From Novosphingobium sp. (GTDB lineage: Bacteria > Pseudomonadota > Alphaproteobacteria > Sphingomonadales > Sphingomonadaceae): DNA of 40,331 nucleotides. Shown here piece after piece: positions 1 through 7,492 of the stretch. A program made the translations under genes and the position numbers. The notes beneath the pieces were generated by a model. The model worked only from the letters and a program-made list of their open reading frames with translations. It had not been told where the DNA came from and did no database searches. The stretch covers positions 1-40,331 of the forward strand of contig JAGNTK010000009.1 of assembly GCA_017987575.1 (NCBI GenBank). Reading direction: 5' to 3'. Numbering within the stretch: position 1 is the stretch's first letter; each line of letters begins with the position of its first letter.

Positions 1-17
1 GAATTCTAAGGACGAAC

Positions 18-278
18 ATGGCCAATACGCCGCAAGCCAAAAAGCGCATCCGCCGCAACGATCGCCGCGCGGAGATCAACGGCAACCGCATCAGCCGCAT
101 CCGTACTTTCGTGAAGAAGGTCGAAGCCGCGCTGGAAGGCGGCGACAAGCCCGCTGCGGCCGAAGCGCTGAAGGCTGCACAGCCTGAACTGGCCCGCGGC
201 GTCGCTCGCGGTGTACTGCACAAGAACACCGCAGCGCGCAAACTGTCGCGTCTGACCAAGCGAGTCGCTTCGCTCTGA
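18..278 (+). CDS. rpsT: 30S ribosomal protein bS20
   Basis: This 86-residue, strongly basic protein is bS20, a primary binder of 16S rRNA in the small subunit. The N-terminus [19 protein letters not shown] and the alternating Lys/Arg- and Ala-rich helices are typical of the family, and the length is standard. The ATG has a good Shine-Dalgarno sequence (AAGGA at 8-12, five bases upstream). A strong intrinsic terminator follows about 50 bases after the stop, so it is probably a monocistronic unit. Its position directly before dnaA is a recurring alphaproteobacterial arrangement. Its promoter lies outside the window. Confidence 0.97.
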   Translation: MANTPQAKKRIRRNDRRAEINGNRISRIRTFVKKVEAALEGGDKPAAAEALKAAQPELARGVARGVLHKNTAARKLSRLTKRVASL

Positions 279-331
279 TTCGCTGCCTCGCGGGTGCGTC
301 GCGAGGCCGAAAACAGAACGAAATGAGAAGA

Positions 332-360
332 GGGCCCCCGGCAATCCGGCGGGCCCTTTT
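332..360 (+). terminator. Intrinsic terminator of rpsT
   Basis: A GC-rich hairpin pairs GGGCCC at 332 with GGGCCC at 351. The inner arms CCGG/CCGG surround a CAAT loop and one C (350) is bulged. Four T residues follow at 357-360. It lies 53 bases after the rpsT stop codon. Confidence 0.85.
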
Positions 361-722
361 GCTTGTGCGGCGCGCAAAATATGCTGCAACGCACTAAGGC
401 TATGGATTCCCGCGATTCGCAGCGTTCCCTAGGGTAAAATCGTGAGATTTCAGGGGGTAGGGCGGCGATCCGGGGTTTTCCGGGGATCCCATAGAGTCAA
501 GGGCATTTATTTCAGTTTTTTTACCATGACCGCCTTGCTCTGCGCGCGGAACCGTCCATAAAAACTCCTGACCGCCCGAGGCCTTCCAGCTCACCGGGCA
601 TCACATCAAAAATCAGATTCCAGCAGCGGCTTTCGGGCGGCCGGTGCGAAGTGTGGTGCGCAGGTCTGCGCGCCATCAATGGGAAATTCGTGCGGGGGCG
701 TTGCGTAGTGACGGGAACGAGT
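361..722 (+). promoter_or_regulatory. rpsT-dnaA intergenic region with a possible dnaA promoter
   Basis: This 360-base stretch holds no convincing gene. One sigma70-like candidate is TTGCTC (535-540), a 17-base spacer, and ATAAAA (558-563), which would give a leader of about 150 bases before dnaA. I found no consensus DnaA box (TTATCCACA) or cluster of near matches, so I do not call it an origin. The hexamers are only a fair match, and the promoter call is an inference. Confidence 0.25.
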
Positions 723-2219
723 ATGGGCGGAACGCAGGATAAGCTGTCCGCCGTTGAATTGACGGACGAAGAACGTCAGGCCGCCGAAGGGGCTCGGCTG
801 CGGGCTGAGCAGGAAGCGCTCGATCTGGCCGCCGACTGGGCTGATATCAGCCAGGGTCTGCGCAAGGATCTGGGGCAGCAGTTGCACAGCCAGTGGATCA
901 AGCCAGTCCAGCCGGGCAGCTTTTGCAAGGAAACCGGCACGCTCGATCTGTTTCTGCCCACCGAATTTTCCGCGAACTGGGTTGCCGACCGGTTTGCCGA
1001 CCGGCTTTCGCTGGCTTGGAAGATCGCCCGGCCCGATGTCCGCCATGTTCGCATCTCGGTCTTGCCGGGGCGCCGTGCACCGCAAGGCCTGCGGTTTGAC
1101 GGAGCTCGGCGCGGCGGCGGCGAATCAGCAGTACAATCGCAACCCGGTGACGCTTTGGGCATGGGCGCGGCGGAACTCGGCTCGCTTGGGCAGGGCTCGA
1201 TCGGTCTCGATCCGTCGCTGACGTTTACCACTTTCGTTACCGGTAGCGCCAACGTGCTCGCCAGCAACGCCGCGCAGCGGATGGCTGCGACCGAGACCCC
1301 GCAATTCGCGCCACTCTATCTTAAGGCCGCGACCGGGCAGGGCAAGACGCACTTGCTGCACGCAATCGGTCATGCGTACCTGGCCGCACACCCGCGTGCG
1401 CGGATCTTCTACTGCTCGGCTGAACGCTTCATGGTCGAGTTCGTTCAGGCGCTGCGCCAGAACCAGACGATCGAGTTCAAGACCCGGTTGCGCGGGTTTG
1501 ACTTGCTGCTGGTTGATGACATCCAGTTCATCATCGGCAAGGCGAGCGCGCAGGAAGAACTGCTCTATACGATCGACGCGCTGTTGGCCGAAGGCAAGCG
1601 GCTGGTCTTTGCCGCGGATCGCGCTCCGCAGGCTCTGGACGGCGTAGAACAGCGGCTGCTTTCGCGGCTCAGCATGGGCCTCGTCGCGGATATCCAGCCT
1701 GCTGATATCGAGCTGCGCCGCACGATCCTCGAGCACCGGCTCCAACGCTTCAGCCCGACCCACGTTCCAGCCGATGTGATCGAATTCCTCGCCCGCACGA
1801 TCAATCGCAACGTCCGCGAGCTGGTCGGCGGTCTCAACAAGCTGATCGCCTATGCCCAGCTGACAGGGCAGGCCGTTTCGCTCCAGCTGGCCGAAGAACA
1901 GCTGACCGATATCCTCTCGGCCAACCGCCGCCGGATCACGATTGACGAAATCCAGCGCACCGTCTGCCAGTTCTACCGGGTTGACCGGACCGAGATGGCA
2001 TCAAAGCGCCGCGCTCGCGCCGTGGTCCGCCCGCGTCAGGTCGCGATGTACCTTGCGAAGGTACTGACCCCGCGCAGCTATCCGGAGATCGGCCGCAAGT
2101 TCGGTGGTCGCGATCACTCGACCGTGATCCACGCTGTTCGTCTGATCGAAGACCTGCGGACCCGCGATGCTGATATGGACGGCGACGTGCGCAGCCTGTT
2201 GCGGCAGCTGGAGAGCTGA
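723..2219 (+). CDS. dnaA: Chromosomal replication initiator DnaA
   Basis: This is a DnaA of about 498 residues, the ATP-dependent initiator that melts the replication origin and recruits the DnaB helicase. An N-terminal domain and variable linker occupy roughly residues 1-170. The AAA+ core has a P-loop written ATGQGKTHLL near 205-215 and a Walker B LLLVDDIQFI near 262-271. The C-terminal DNA-binding signature GGRDHSTVIHAV lies near 461-472. The P-loop differs from the usual GGVGLGKT: its first Gly is Ala and Gln follows the central Gly. I chose the ATG at 723. The frame is open upstream to 651 and a GTG at 708 is possible, but those residues are not DnaA-like. No rpmH, dnaN, recF or gyrB is adjacent. 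Confidence 0.96.
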   Translation: MGGTQDKLSAVELTDEERQAAEGARLRAEQEALDLAADWADISQGLRKDLGQQLHSQWIKPVQPGSFCKETGTLDLFLPTEFSANWVADRFADRLSLAWKIARPDVRHVRISVLPGRRAPQGLRFDGARRGGGESAVQSQPGDALGMGAAELGSLGQGSIGLDPSLTFTTFVTGSANVLASNAAQRMAATETPQFAPLYLKAATGQGKTHLLHAIGHAYLAAHPRARIFYCSAERFMVEFVQALRQNQTIEFKTRLRGFDLLLVDDIQFIIGKASAQEELLYTIDALLAEGKRLVFAADRAPQALDGVEQRLLSRLSMGLVADIQPADIELRRTILEHRLQRFSPTHVPADVIEFLARTINRNVRELVGGLNKLIAYAQLTGQAVSLQLAEEQLTDILSANRRRITIDEIQRTVCQFYRVDRTEMASKRRARAVVRPRQVAMYLAKVLTPRSYPEIGRKFGGRDHSTVIHAVRLIEDLRTRDADMDGDVRSLLRQLES

Positions 2220-2234
2220 TCGGGTGGCTACTGC

Positions 2235-2570
2235 GTGAGCCGAGCTGACCGTCTCGAGCGGCTGGATAACCAACGGCTGGCGCTGGAAGTGCAGTTCAAG
2301 GACCTGCTGATTGCCGCGTTAGAGCGCGCCGCCGGTGGCTCTTGGGGATTGTTTCAGCACAATACGGATAAGTTCAGTCGCAAGGCCTGGGAGCCCGCAG
2401 TTGCCGAGCTGGTCGAACTGGGCGAGCAGATTGACGCTGCCCGCATGGTTCTGGGCCTGGAACCGTTCGCTCTGTTTGGCGAATTTCTCGCATCGCGCGG
2501 TCCAGTCGCATCAAACGCGCCGGGCGAACCCAAGCAGGCCAAGGCCTGGCTTGAACGGCTGAGCTGCTAG
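2235..2570 (+). CDS. Conserved hypothetical protein downstream of dnaA
   Basis: This 111-residue protein starts at GTG 2235, 15 bases after the dnaA stop. It is mostly alpha-helical and charged at the N-terminus (RADRLERLDNQRLALEVQ), with a Trp/Phe-containing middle (GGSWGLFQHNTDKFSRKAW). It has no signal peptide, membrane segment or catalytic motif that I recognise. Codon use matches its neighbours and the frame fills the gap to the next gene, so I regard it as real. Co-transcription with dnaA is likely from the spacing, but its role is unknown. Confidence 0.6.
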   Translation: MSRADRLERLDNQRLALEVQFKDLLIAALERAAGGSWGLFQHNTDKFSRKAWEPAVAELVELGEQIDAARMVLGLEPFALFGEFLASRGPVASNAPGEPKQAKAWLERLSC

Positions 2571-2573
2571 GCC

Positions 2574-3344
2574 TCAGGCCGACAGCCCACCATCCACGAT
2601 CAATTCGCTCCCGGTGGTAAACGCCGCGCGGTCACTCGCCAGGAACACCACGGCGTCGGCCACGTTCTGCGGCTCGCCCAGATGGCCGAGCGGGTGCATC
2701 GCCGATACACCGGCCAGCATTTCGTTATTCCCAAGGCCTTGGGCCTCGGCAAAATCATCGACCAGCTTGCGCCCCATGTCGGTGTCGATCACGCCTGGGT
2801 GGACCGAATTGACGCGAATCCGCGCCGCTGCCAGTTCCTTGGCGCAGCCTTTGGTGAACAGTCGGACCGCGCCCTTGGTGCTGTTGTAGCAGGTGCCGCC
2901 CGCTGCGCCTTCGATCCCGGCGACGGAGGACAGGTTGACGATCGCCGTGCCGCCCCGCCACAAATGCGCGCGTTCGGCCAGCAGGGGGATCGCCGCACGG
3001 GTGCCCATGAACACCCCTTCGACATTGACCGCGTGCAGCCGCCGCCAATCGTCCAGCGTGGTCTCCGTGATCGGCTTGAACAGCCACAGCCCGGCGTTGT
3101 TGACCAGAATATCGAGTCCCCCCGCCTCGGCGCGGAGCCAGTCCATCGTCGCGGCCCAGTCAGCCTCGCTGGTGACGTCCTGCGCCCGAGCGATCCCGCC
3201 GATTTCTGCGGCAAGGTCTTCAGGTGCGGCCATATCGATCACTGCCACTTTGGCACCCGCTGCCGCCAGGGCGCGCGCCGTGCAAGCGCCAAGCCCTTTG
3301 GCTGCACCGGTTACGAGGGCAATCCGTCCGTCGAGGTCACTCAT
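2574..3344 (-). CDS. Short-chain dehydrogenase/reductase (SDR)
   Basis: This 256-residue classical SDR should oxidise or reduce an alcohol/ketone pair with NAD(P). The cofactor motif TGAAKGLG is at residues 12-19 and NNAG is present mid-protein. The catalytic Ser is in NLSSVAG, and YNSTK (the YxxxK motif) is near residue 152. The segment VNSVHPGVIDTDM is typical of the family. An acidic residue ends the second strand (VAVID), which hints at NAD preference. It starts three bases after the stop of the acyl-CoA ligase gene, so the two are almost certainly one transcript. A role in catabolism of a hydroxyl-bearing acid (fatty, terpenoid or steroid) is an inference from that pairing. Confidence 0.92.
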   Translation of the reverse strand: MSDLDGRIALVTGAAKGLGACTARALAAAGAKVAVIDMAAPEDLAAEIGGIARAQDVTSEADWAATMDWLRAEAGGLDILVNNAGLWLFKPITETTLDDWRRLHAVNVEGVFMGTRAAIPLLAERAHLWRGGTAIVNLSSVAGIEGAAGGTCYNSTKGAVRLFTKGCAKELAAARIRVNSVHPGVIDTDMGRKLVDDFAEAQGLGNNEMLAGVSAMHPLGHLGEPQNVADAVVFLASDRAAFTTGSELIVDGGLSA

Positions 3345-3347
3345 GGC

Positions 3348-5045
3348 TCAGGCCTCCGCCGCTAGTTTGCTCAGTTCATCTTTCAGCTCGCGGCGCAGGA
3401 ACTTGCCGCTGGCATTGCGTGGAAGCGGCTGGTCGAGGAACCAGACATAGCGCGGCACCTTGTGCTTGCTCATATGCGCGGCGCAGTGCGCGATCACCGC
3501 CTCGGCGCTGCTGGTCTCACCCGGCTTCATCACTACAGCCACGCCGATTTCTTCGCCAAGCCGCTGGTCGGGAACGCCGAACACACAGCATTCGGCCACT
3601 CCCGGCACCCGGTAGATACAGGCCTCAACCTCGGTGCAGGAGATGTTCTCTCCGCCGCGGATCACCAGATCCTTTTTGCGGTCGACGATGAAGATGAAAC
3701 CATCCTCGTCGATCCGGGCGATATCGCCGGTGTGCAGCCAGCCATCAGTAATGGTCTGCGCGGTGGCATCGGGGCGATTGATATAACCCTTGATCACTGG
3801 CGATCCCTTGACCCACAGTTCGCCCACTTCACCCTGCGGTAGTTCGTTGCCATCATCGTCGACCACCTTGACTTCAAAGCTGGGCATGTAGGGCCCTGCA
3901 CTGTCAGGCCTCGCGACAAAGAAATCGCCGCCGACCGACGTGATGATCCCGCAGGTTTCGGTCATACCATAGCCAGTGGTCGGGCGGGCAGTTTTAACCA
4001 CCTCGTCGATTTTGAGCACCAGATCGGGCGGCAATTGGGCACCGCCGCCGGACAGGCCAGTCAGGCTTGAGGTGTCGGTGCTCGCGAAATCAGGGTGGTT
4101 GATGATCTCGCGGCTCATCACCGGAACTCCGCTGATCCCGGTGATGCGGTATTGCTCGACCAGTTTCAGCGCCGCACCGGCTTCCCACTTGTACATGAGC
4201 ACAATTGCCCCACCTGCTGCGCTGGTCAGGTAGGCCCCGCAATTGTTGGCGGTAACGTGGAACAGCGGCGTGGTCAGCAGGGTAACTGGTACCGGCGGGT
4301 CTGCTGGCGGCGCCTCACCTGTGGCGCGCTCAACCGCCAGAGCCTGCGCCGTGGTGGAATAGAGCATGTTCATCAGGTTGGCGATGCAGCCGCGATGGGT
4401 CAGCTGTGCACCCTTGGGAAAGCCGGTGGTGCCGCTGGTGTAGAAAATGCAGGCGTCGCTGTCAGGATCAACCGCCACCTCAGGCATGGACCCGCCGCTG
4501 GCCAAGACATCGCCATAGGGTGTAACATCGCCCGGACAGTCCGCCAGCCGCACACCGACCAGTGGGATCGTGCCTTGCAGTGAAGTGATCTCGCGGTAGC
4601 GCGCCAGCCGTTCGGCATCGATGAACATCGCCTTGGGCTCCGCATCTTTCAGTGCGGCTTCCATTTCCTCGGCGGTCCACCAGGCATTGAGCCCGGCTGC
4701 AGCGACTCCGATGGAGGCGCAGGCCCAATAGATCACCATCCATTCGGGATAGTTGCGCATCGCGATCGCTACCCGGTCGCCGGGGCGGATGCCCTGATCC
4801 CACAACCATGCGGCGATCGCCGCGGCGTGGGCGTGGGCCTGCGCATAAGTCAGCACCTCACCCTCGTAGATCAGATAGGGACGGTCCCCCCAGGCGACGG
4901 TCGAAAGCCAGAATTCGCGAACCGATGGCGGGGCGTTCTTGAACACGCGCAGCCGCTGGCCCAGTACATCGGCCTCGGCAATTTCAAACTGGCCGCCCGG
5001 CCCGGTCAATTCTTCGCGCACGGCGCGCAGTTCGGCAAAGTGCAT
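3348..5045 (-). CDS. Class I adenylate-forming acyl-CoA ligase
   Basis: This 565-residue enzyme should activate a carboxylic acid with ATP and join it to CoA through an acyl-adenylate. Visible motifs are the AMP-binding loop YTSGTTGFPKG near residue 203, GYGMTETCG near 355, GWLHTGD near 433, and GGENISCTEVE just before the C-terminal domain. The adenylation Lys is in NASGKFLRREL near 547. Length and motif order match fatty-acid or long-chain acyl-CoA synthetases. The substrate cannot be read from the sequence. It is the first gene of a two-gene operon with the SDR and is divergent from the ThiF-like gene, with about 105 bases between the starts. Confidence 0.93.
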   Translation of the reverse strand: MHFAELRAVREELTGPGGQFEIAEADVLGQRLRVFKNAPPSVREFWLSTVAWGDRPYLIYEGEVLTYAQAHAHAAAIAAWLWDQGIRPGDRVAIAMRNYPEWMVIYWACASIGVAAAGLNAWWTAEEMEAALKDAEPKAMFIDAERLARYREITSLQGTIPLVGVRLADCPGDVTPYGDVLASGGSMPEVAVDPDSDACIFYTSGTTGFPKGAQLTHRGCIANLMNMLYSTTAQALAVERATGEAPPADPPVPVTLLTTPLFHVTANNCGAYLTSAAGGAIVLMYKWEAGAALKLVEQYRITGISGVPVMSREIINHPDFASTDTSSLTGLSGGGAQLPPDLVLKIDEVVKTARPTTGYGMTETCGIITSVGGDFFVARPDSAGPYMPSFEVKVVDDDGNELPQGEVGELWVKGSPVIKGYINRPDATAQTITDGWLHTGDIARIDEDGFIFIVDRKKDLVIRGGENISCTEVEACIYRVPGVAECCVFGVPDQRLGEEIGVAVVMKPGETSSAEAVIAHCAAHMSKHKVPRYVWFLDQPLPRNASGKFLRRELKDELSKLAAEA

Positions 5046-5132
5046 CGCTCATCCCATTTTTGTTAATTGTCCGATTAAGTGCCGCATTGCTGAGGCTGCG
5101 GCAAGAGACTTCCTTTGCGGCAGGCCGGGATT

Positions 5133-5144
5133 CGCCTTAAGGCG
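5133..5144 (+). promoter_or_regulatory. Perfect 12-nt palindrome over the ThiF-like gene's ribosome-binding site
   Basis: CGCCTTAAGGCG is a perfect 12-base palindrome. Its right half contains AAGG (5139-5142), the best Shine-Dalgarno candidate for the ATG at 5151, eight bases downstream. It is too tight to form a stable loop, so a protein-binding site or chance are both open. Confidence 0.3.
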
Positions 5145-5150
5145 CATGCC

Positions 5151-5924
5151 ATGTCGCTTTCGCCCAGCCGTCTTGATCGCTTTGCCCGTCATATCGTGCT
5201 GCCCGAAGTGGGCGGCGTGGGCCAAGTGGCATTGGCAGAGGCGCATGTTGTGCTGGTCGGCTGCGGCGGGATCGGCAGCCCGGCTTTGCAGTATCTCGTC
5301 GGTGCAGGCGTGGGGCGGCTGACCCTGATCGACAGCGACGTGGTGGAAATCAGCAACCTGCAGCGCCAGACGATCTTCACGCCCGCCGATGTCGGACGGC
5401 CCAAAGCTGAAGTTGCGGCAGATTGGGTGGGGCGGTTCGATCCGGCGCTCCGGCCCCGCGCGGTGGTTGGGCGATTGGGGGAGGGGATTCCAGCCGCGCG
5501 GGAACTCGAAGACGCCACCGTTGTGCTCGATGGCTGTGACAATTTCAGGACTCGATTGCTGGTTTCAGATACTTGCGTTGCGTTGGGAATTCCTCTGACA
5601 ACCGCGGCAATCGGGCGATTTCAGGGGCAAGTGGCCAACTTCGCCGGGCATCTCGAAGGGCAGTCCTGCTATCGCTGCTTTGTTGGCGATGCGTTCGATT
5701 CGGATGATTGCGATAGCTGCGCGGCGGACGGCGTGCTGGGCGCGATGGTCGGGATGGTCGGGGCCTTTGCGGCGATGCAGGCGATTCGCGTGATCTTGCA
5801 GGGCAAGACCGCGCTGGGTGATCCGCAGTGGGGGCAGCTCCATCTCTTCGAAGGGCTGGTACCAAGCCTGCGGACCATGCGGATTGCGCGCGATCCGGAG
5901 TGCCGGGGCTGTTCAGCCGCCTAG
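5151..5924 (+). CDS. ThiF/MoeB/HesA-family adenylyltransferase (E1-like)
   Basis: This 257-residue protein belongs to the E1-like family that adenylates the C-terminus of a ubiquitin-like sulfur carrier (ThiS or MoaD), feeding thiamine or molybdopterin synthesis. The nucleotide motif GCGGIGSP is at residues 37-44. The conserved arginines appear in RFARHI and NLQRQTIF, Lys in GRPKAEV, and Asp in DGCDNFRTR. Structural zinc is expected from CYRC near 172 and CRGC near 250. The ATG at 5151 has AAGG at suitable spacing; an upstream TTG (5115) would add 12 unrelated residues. There is no C-terminal rhodanese domain. No thi or moa gene is adjacent, so ThiF versus MoeB is unresolved. Its end overlaps the convergent sirtuin gene by 12 bases. 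Confidence 0.9.
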   Translation: MSLSPSRLDRFARHIVLPEVGGVGQVALAEAHVVLVGCGGIGSPALQYLVGAGVGRLTLIDSDVVEISNLQRQTIFTPADVGRPKAEVAADWVGRFDPALRPRAVVGRLGEGIPAARELEDATVVLDGCDNFRTRLLVSDTCVALGIPLTTAAIGRFQGQVANFAGHLEGQSCYRCFVGDAFDSDDCDSCAADGVLGAMVGMVGAFAAMQAIRVILQGKTALGDPQWGQLHLFEGLVPSLRTMRIARDPECRGCSAA

Positions 5925-6614
5925 CATCTCGTCCACCCAGGCCGGCACCACCTCACTTGCCGGTCCCAATCGCGATTCGTGGAAGTGGTGCGAGCCTTGG
6001 CTGGTCTCGAGATTGAGCTCCAGCGTCTGCGCACCCAGTTCCACCGCATTTTGGACGAAACCAGCGGCGGGATAGACCGCACCCGAAGTGCCGATCGACA
6101 CGAACAGATCGGCCTCACGCAGCGCGGCATAGATTTCGCCCATCCGGTAGGGCATCTCACCGAACCAGACGATATCGGGGCGCAGGGTCGGTGCAGCGCA
6201 GACCAGGCAGGGCGGACGTTCGATCAGCGGCGCGGTCCAGCGGCTGCGGACATCGCAGCTGGTGCACCAGGCATTGAGGTGGGTACCGTGCATGTGCAGC
6301 ACCCGCGCCGAACCGCCACGCTCGTGCAGATCATCGACATTCTGGGTGACCAGCAGCAGCTTGCCGCCCCATTCCGCCTCCAGCCGGGCCAATGCGATAT
6401 GCGCTGCGTTCGGTTCTTTGGTCTGAATGGCCGCGCGGCGCGCGTCGTAGAACCGCAGAACCAGGTTGGGATCGCGGGCGAAGGCCTCTGGAGTGGCGAC
6501 ATCCTCAACCTGGTGGTTCTCCCACAAACCGCCGCCGCCACGAAAGGTGTCGATCCCGCTTTCGGCGGAAACCCCGGCGCCGGTCAGGATCACGATGTTG
6601 CGGATGTCAGTCAC
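5913..6614 (-). CDS. cobB: NAD-dependent protein deacylase, sirtuin (CobB-like)
   Basis: This 233-residue sirtuin removes acyl groups from lysines while consuming NAD+. It shows GAGVSAESGIDTFRG near the N-terminus, TQNVDDLH, the catalytic His in HMHGTH, four zinc cysteines in two CxxC pairs (CTSC and CLVC), and GTSGAVYPAAGF in the Rossmann fold. The segment FYDARR contains the Y-x-x-R pair that marks class III sirtuins, known to prefer succinyl or other acidic acyl groups. The start is GTG 6614 (VTDIRNIVILTG), preceded by AAGGGG. The frame stays open far upstream, but that part is antisense to dapB and is not sirtuin-like. The gene is divergent from dapB across a repeat-filled gap. Confidence 0.93.
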   Translation of the reverse strand: MTDIRNIVILTGAGVSAESGIDTFRGGGGLWENHQVEDVATPEAFARDPNLVLRFYDARRAAIQTKEPNAAHIALARLEAEWGGKLLLVTQNVDDLHERGGSARVLHMHGTHLNAWCTSCDVRSRWTAPLIERPPCLVCAAPTLRPDIVWFGEMPYRMGEIYAALREADLFVSIGTSGAVYPAAGFVQNAVELGAQTLELNLETSQGSHHFHESRLGPASEVVPAWVDEMLGG

Positions 6615-6630
6615 ATTTACCCCTTGCCCG

Positions 6631-6716
6631 TCCGTCTTGAGCTTGTCGAAGGACTGCTTTTCCTTCAAGCGTGGTAGAAGAAAGGGCAGGGCTTCGACAA
6701 GCTCAGCCTGGACGGA
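6631..6716. repeat. Inverted-repeat element, CTTCGACARGCTCAG type, copy 1
   Basis: The left arm starts TCCGTCTTGAGCTTGTCGAAG at 6631 and the right arm CTTCGACAAGCTCAG starts at 6692 and ends in GACGGA at 6716. The reverse complement of the right arm matches the left arm apart from a four-base gap. It fills 86 of the 108 bases between the sirtuin and dapB starts. The same core recurs at 10756-10832. Confidence 0.85.
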
Positions 6717-6722
6717 GTTGGA

Positions 6723-7487
6723 GTGAGGCAGGACGTGAAACGCATCGGCATTATCGGCAGCGCGGGGCGCATGGGGCAGGCTTTGGTCGATGCGATTGCC
6801 GCCGCTGGTGAGGCCTACGCCGGCGGGATCGACCAAGGCGGCGATCTGGCGGCATTGGCTGCGGCCTCGGACGTGCTGGTTGATTTCTCCGCTCCACCCG
6901 CGCTCGAAGGCAATCTTGATGCGGCCGTCGCGGCGGGCGTGCCGATCGTGGTTGGCACCACGGGCCTTGAAGAACGCCACCACTGGCTGTGCGATACGGC
7001 GGCGGAAAGCATCGCGGTACTGCAAACCGGCAATACCTCGCTCGGTGTAACTCTGCTCGCCCATCTGGTTCGCGAAGCGGCGCAGCGCCTGGGTGAGGAC
7101 TGGGATATCGAGATCAGCGAGACCCACCACCGGATGAAAGTCGATGCGCCATCAGGCACCGCGCTACTGCTGGGACAGGCGGCGGCGGAGGGCCGAGGGA
7201 TTGACCTTGCTGCACAATCCGTGCGCGGGCGAGACGGGATCACCGGCGCGCGCGCAGCCGGCACGATCGGCTTTGCGAGCCTGCGCGGCGGATCGGTGGC
7301 GGGCGATCACACGGTGCACTTCTTGGCCGATGACGAACGGATCGCACTGACCCATCTGGCCGAGAACCGCCGGATCTTTGCCAAGGGCGCAGTCCGCGCG
7401 GCGCAGTGGCTGGTCGGCAAGCCAAATGGCCGTTACACCATGGGGCAAGTGCTGGACCTGCAACGCCAGGCACGATCGGGGGAATGA
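6723..7487 (+). CDS. dapB: 4-hydroxy-tetrahydrodipicolinate reductase DapB
   Basis: DapB reduces the dapA product toward tetrahydrodipicolinate in lysine/diaminopimelate synthesis, in the cytoplasm. The 254-residue product has the nucleotide motif IGSAGRMGQALVDAI at the N-terminus, VVGTTGLE, and the catalytic signature ETHHRMKVDAPSGTALL (HH plus K in KxDAPSGTA). The start is uncertain. GTG 6723 has GGAG at 6714-6717 with good spacing, while GTG 6735 gives a more usual N-terminus (VKRIGIIG) but has its AGGA only one base away. The Shine-Dalgarno of the chosen start sits in the terminal arm of the upstream repeat. The stop overlaps or nearly abuts the M48 protease start. dapE lies at 10.8 kb on the other strand. 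Confidence 0.95.
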   Translation: MRQDVKRIGIIGSAGRMGQALVDAIAAAGEAYAGGIDQGGDLAALAAASDVLVDFSAPPALEGNLDAAVAAGVPIVVGTTGLEERHHWLCDTAAESIAVLQTGNTSLGVTLLAHLVREAAQRLGEDWDIEISETHHRMKVDAPSGTALLLGQAAAEGRGIDLAAQSVRGRDGITGARAAGTIGFASLRGGSVAGDHTVHFLADDERIALTHLAENRRIFAKGAVRAAQWLVGKPNGRYTMGQVLDLQRQARSGE

Positions 7488-7492
7488 CCACA

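Noticed and set aside
400..594. Possible 64-residue minus-strand gene before dnaA
   Set aside because: No ribosome-binding site, composition unlike its neighbours, and low-complexity residues; treated as non-coding.
6615..7130. Upstream open extension of the sirtuin reading frame
   Set aside because: It runs antisense through dapB and the repeat, has no sirtuin-like residues, and the GTG at 6614 has its own ribosome-binding site.
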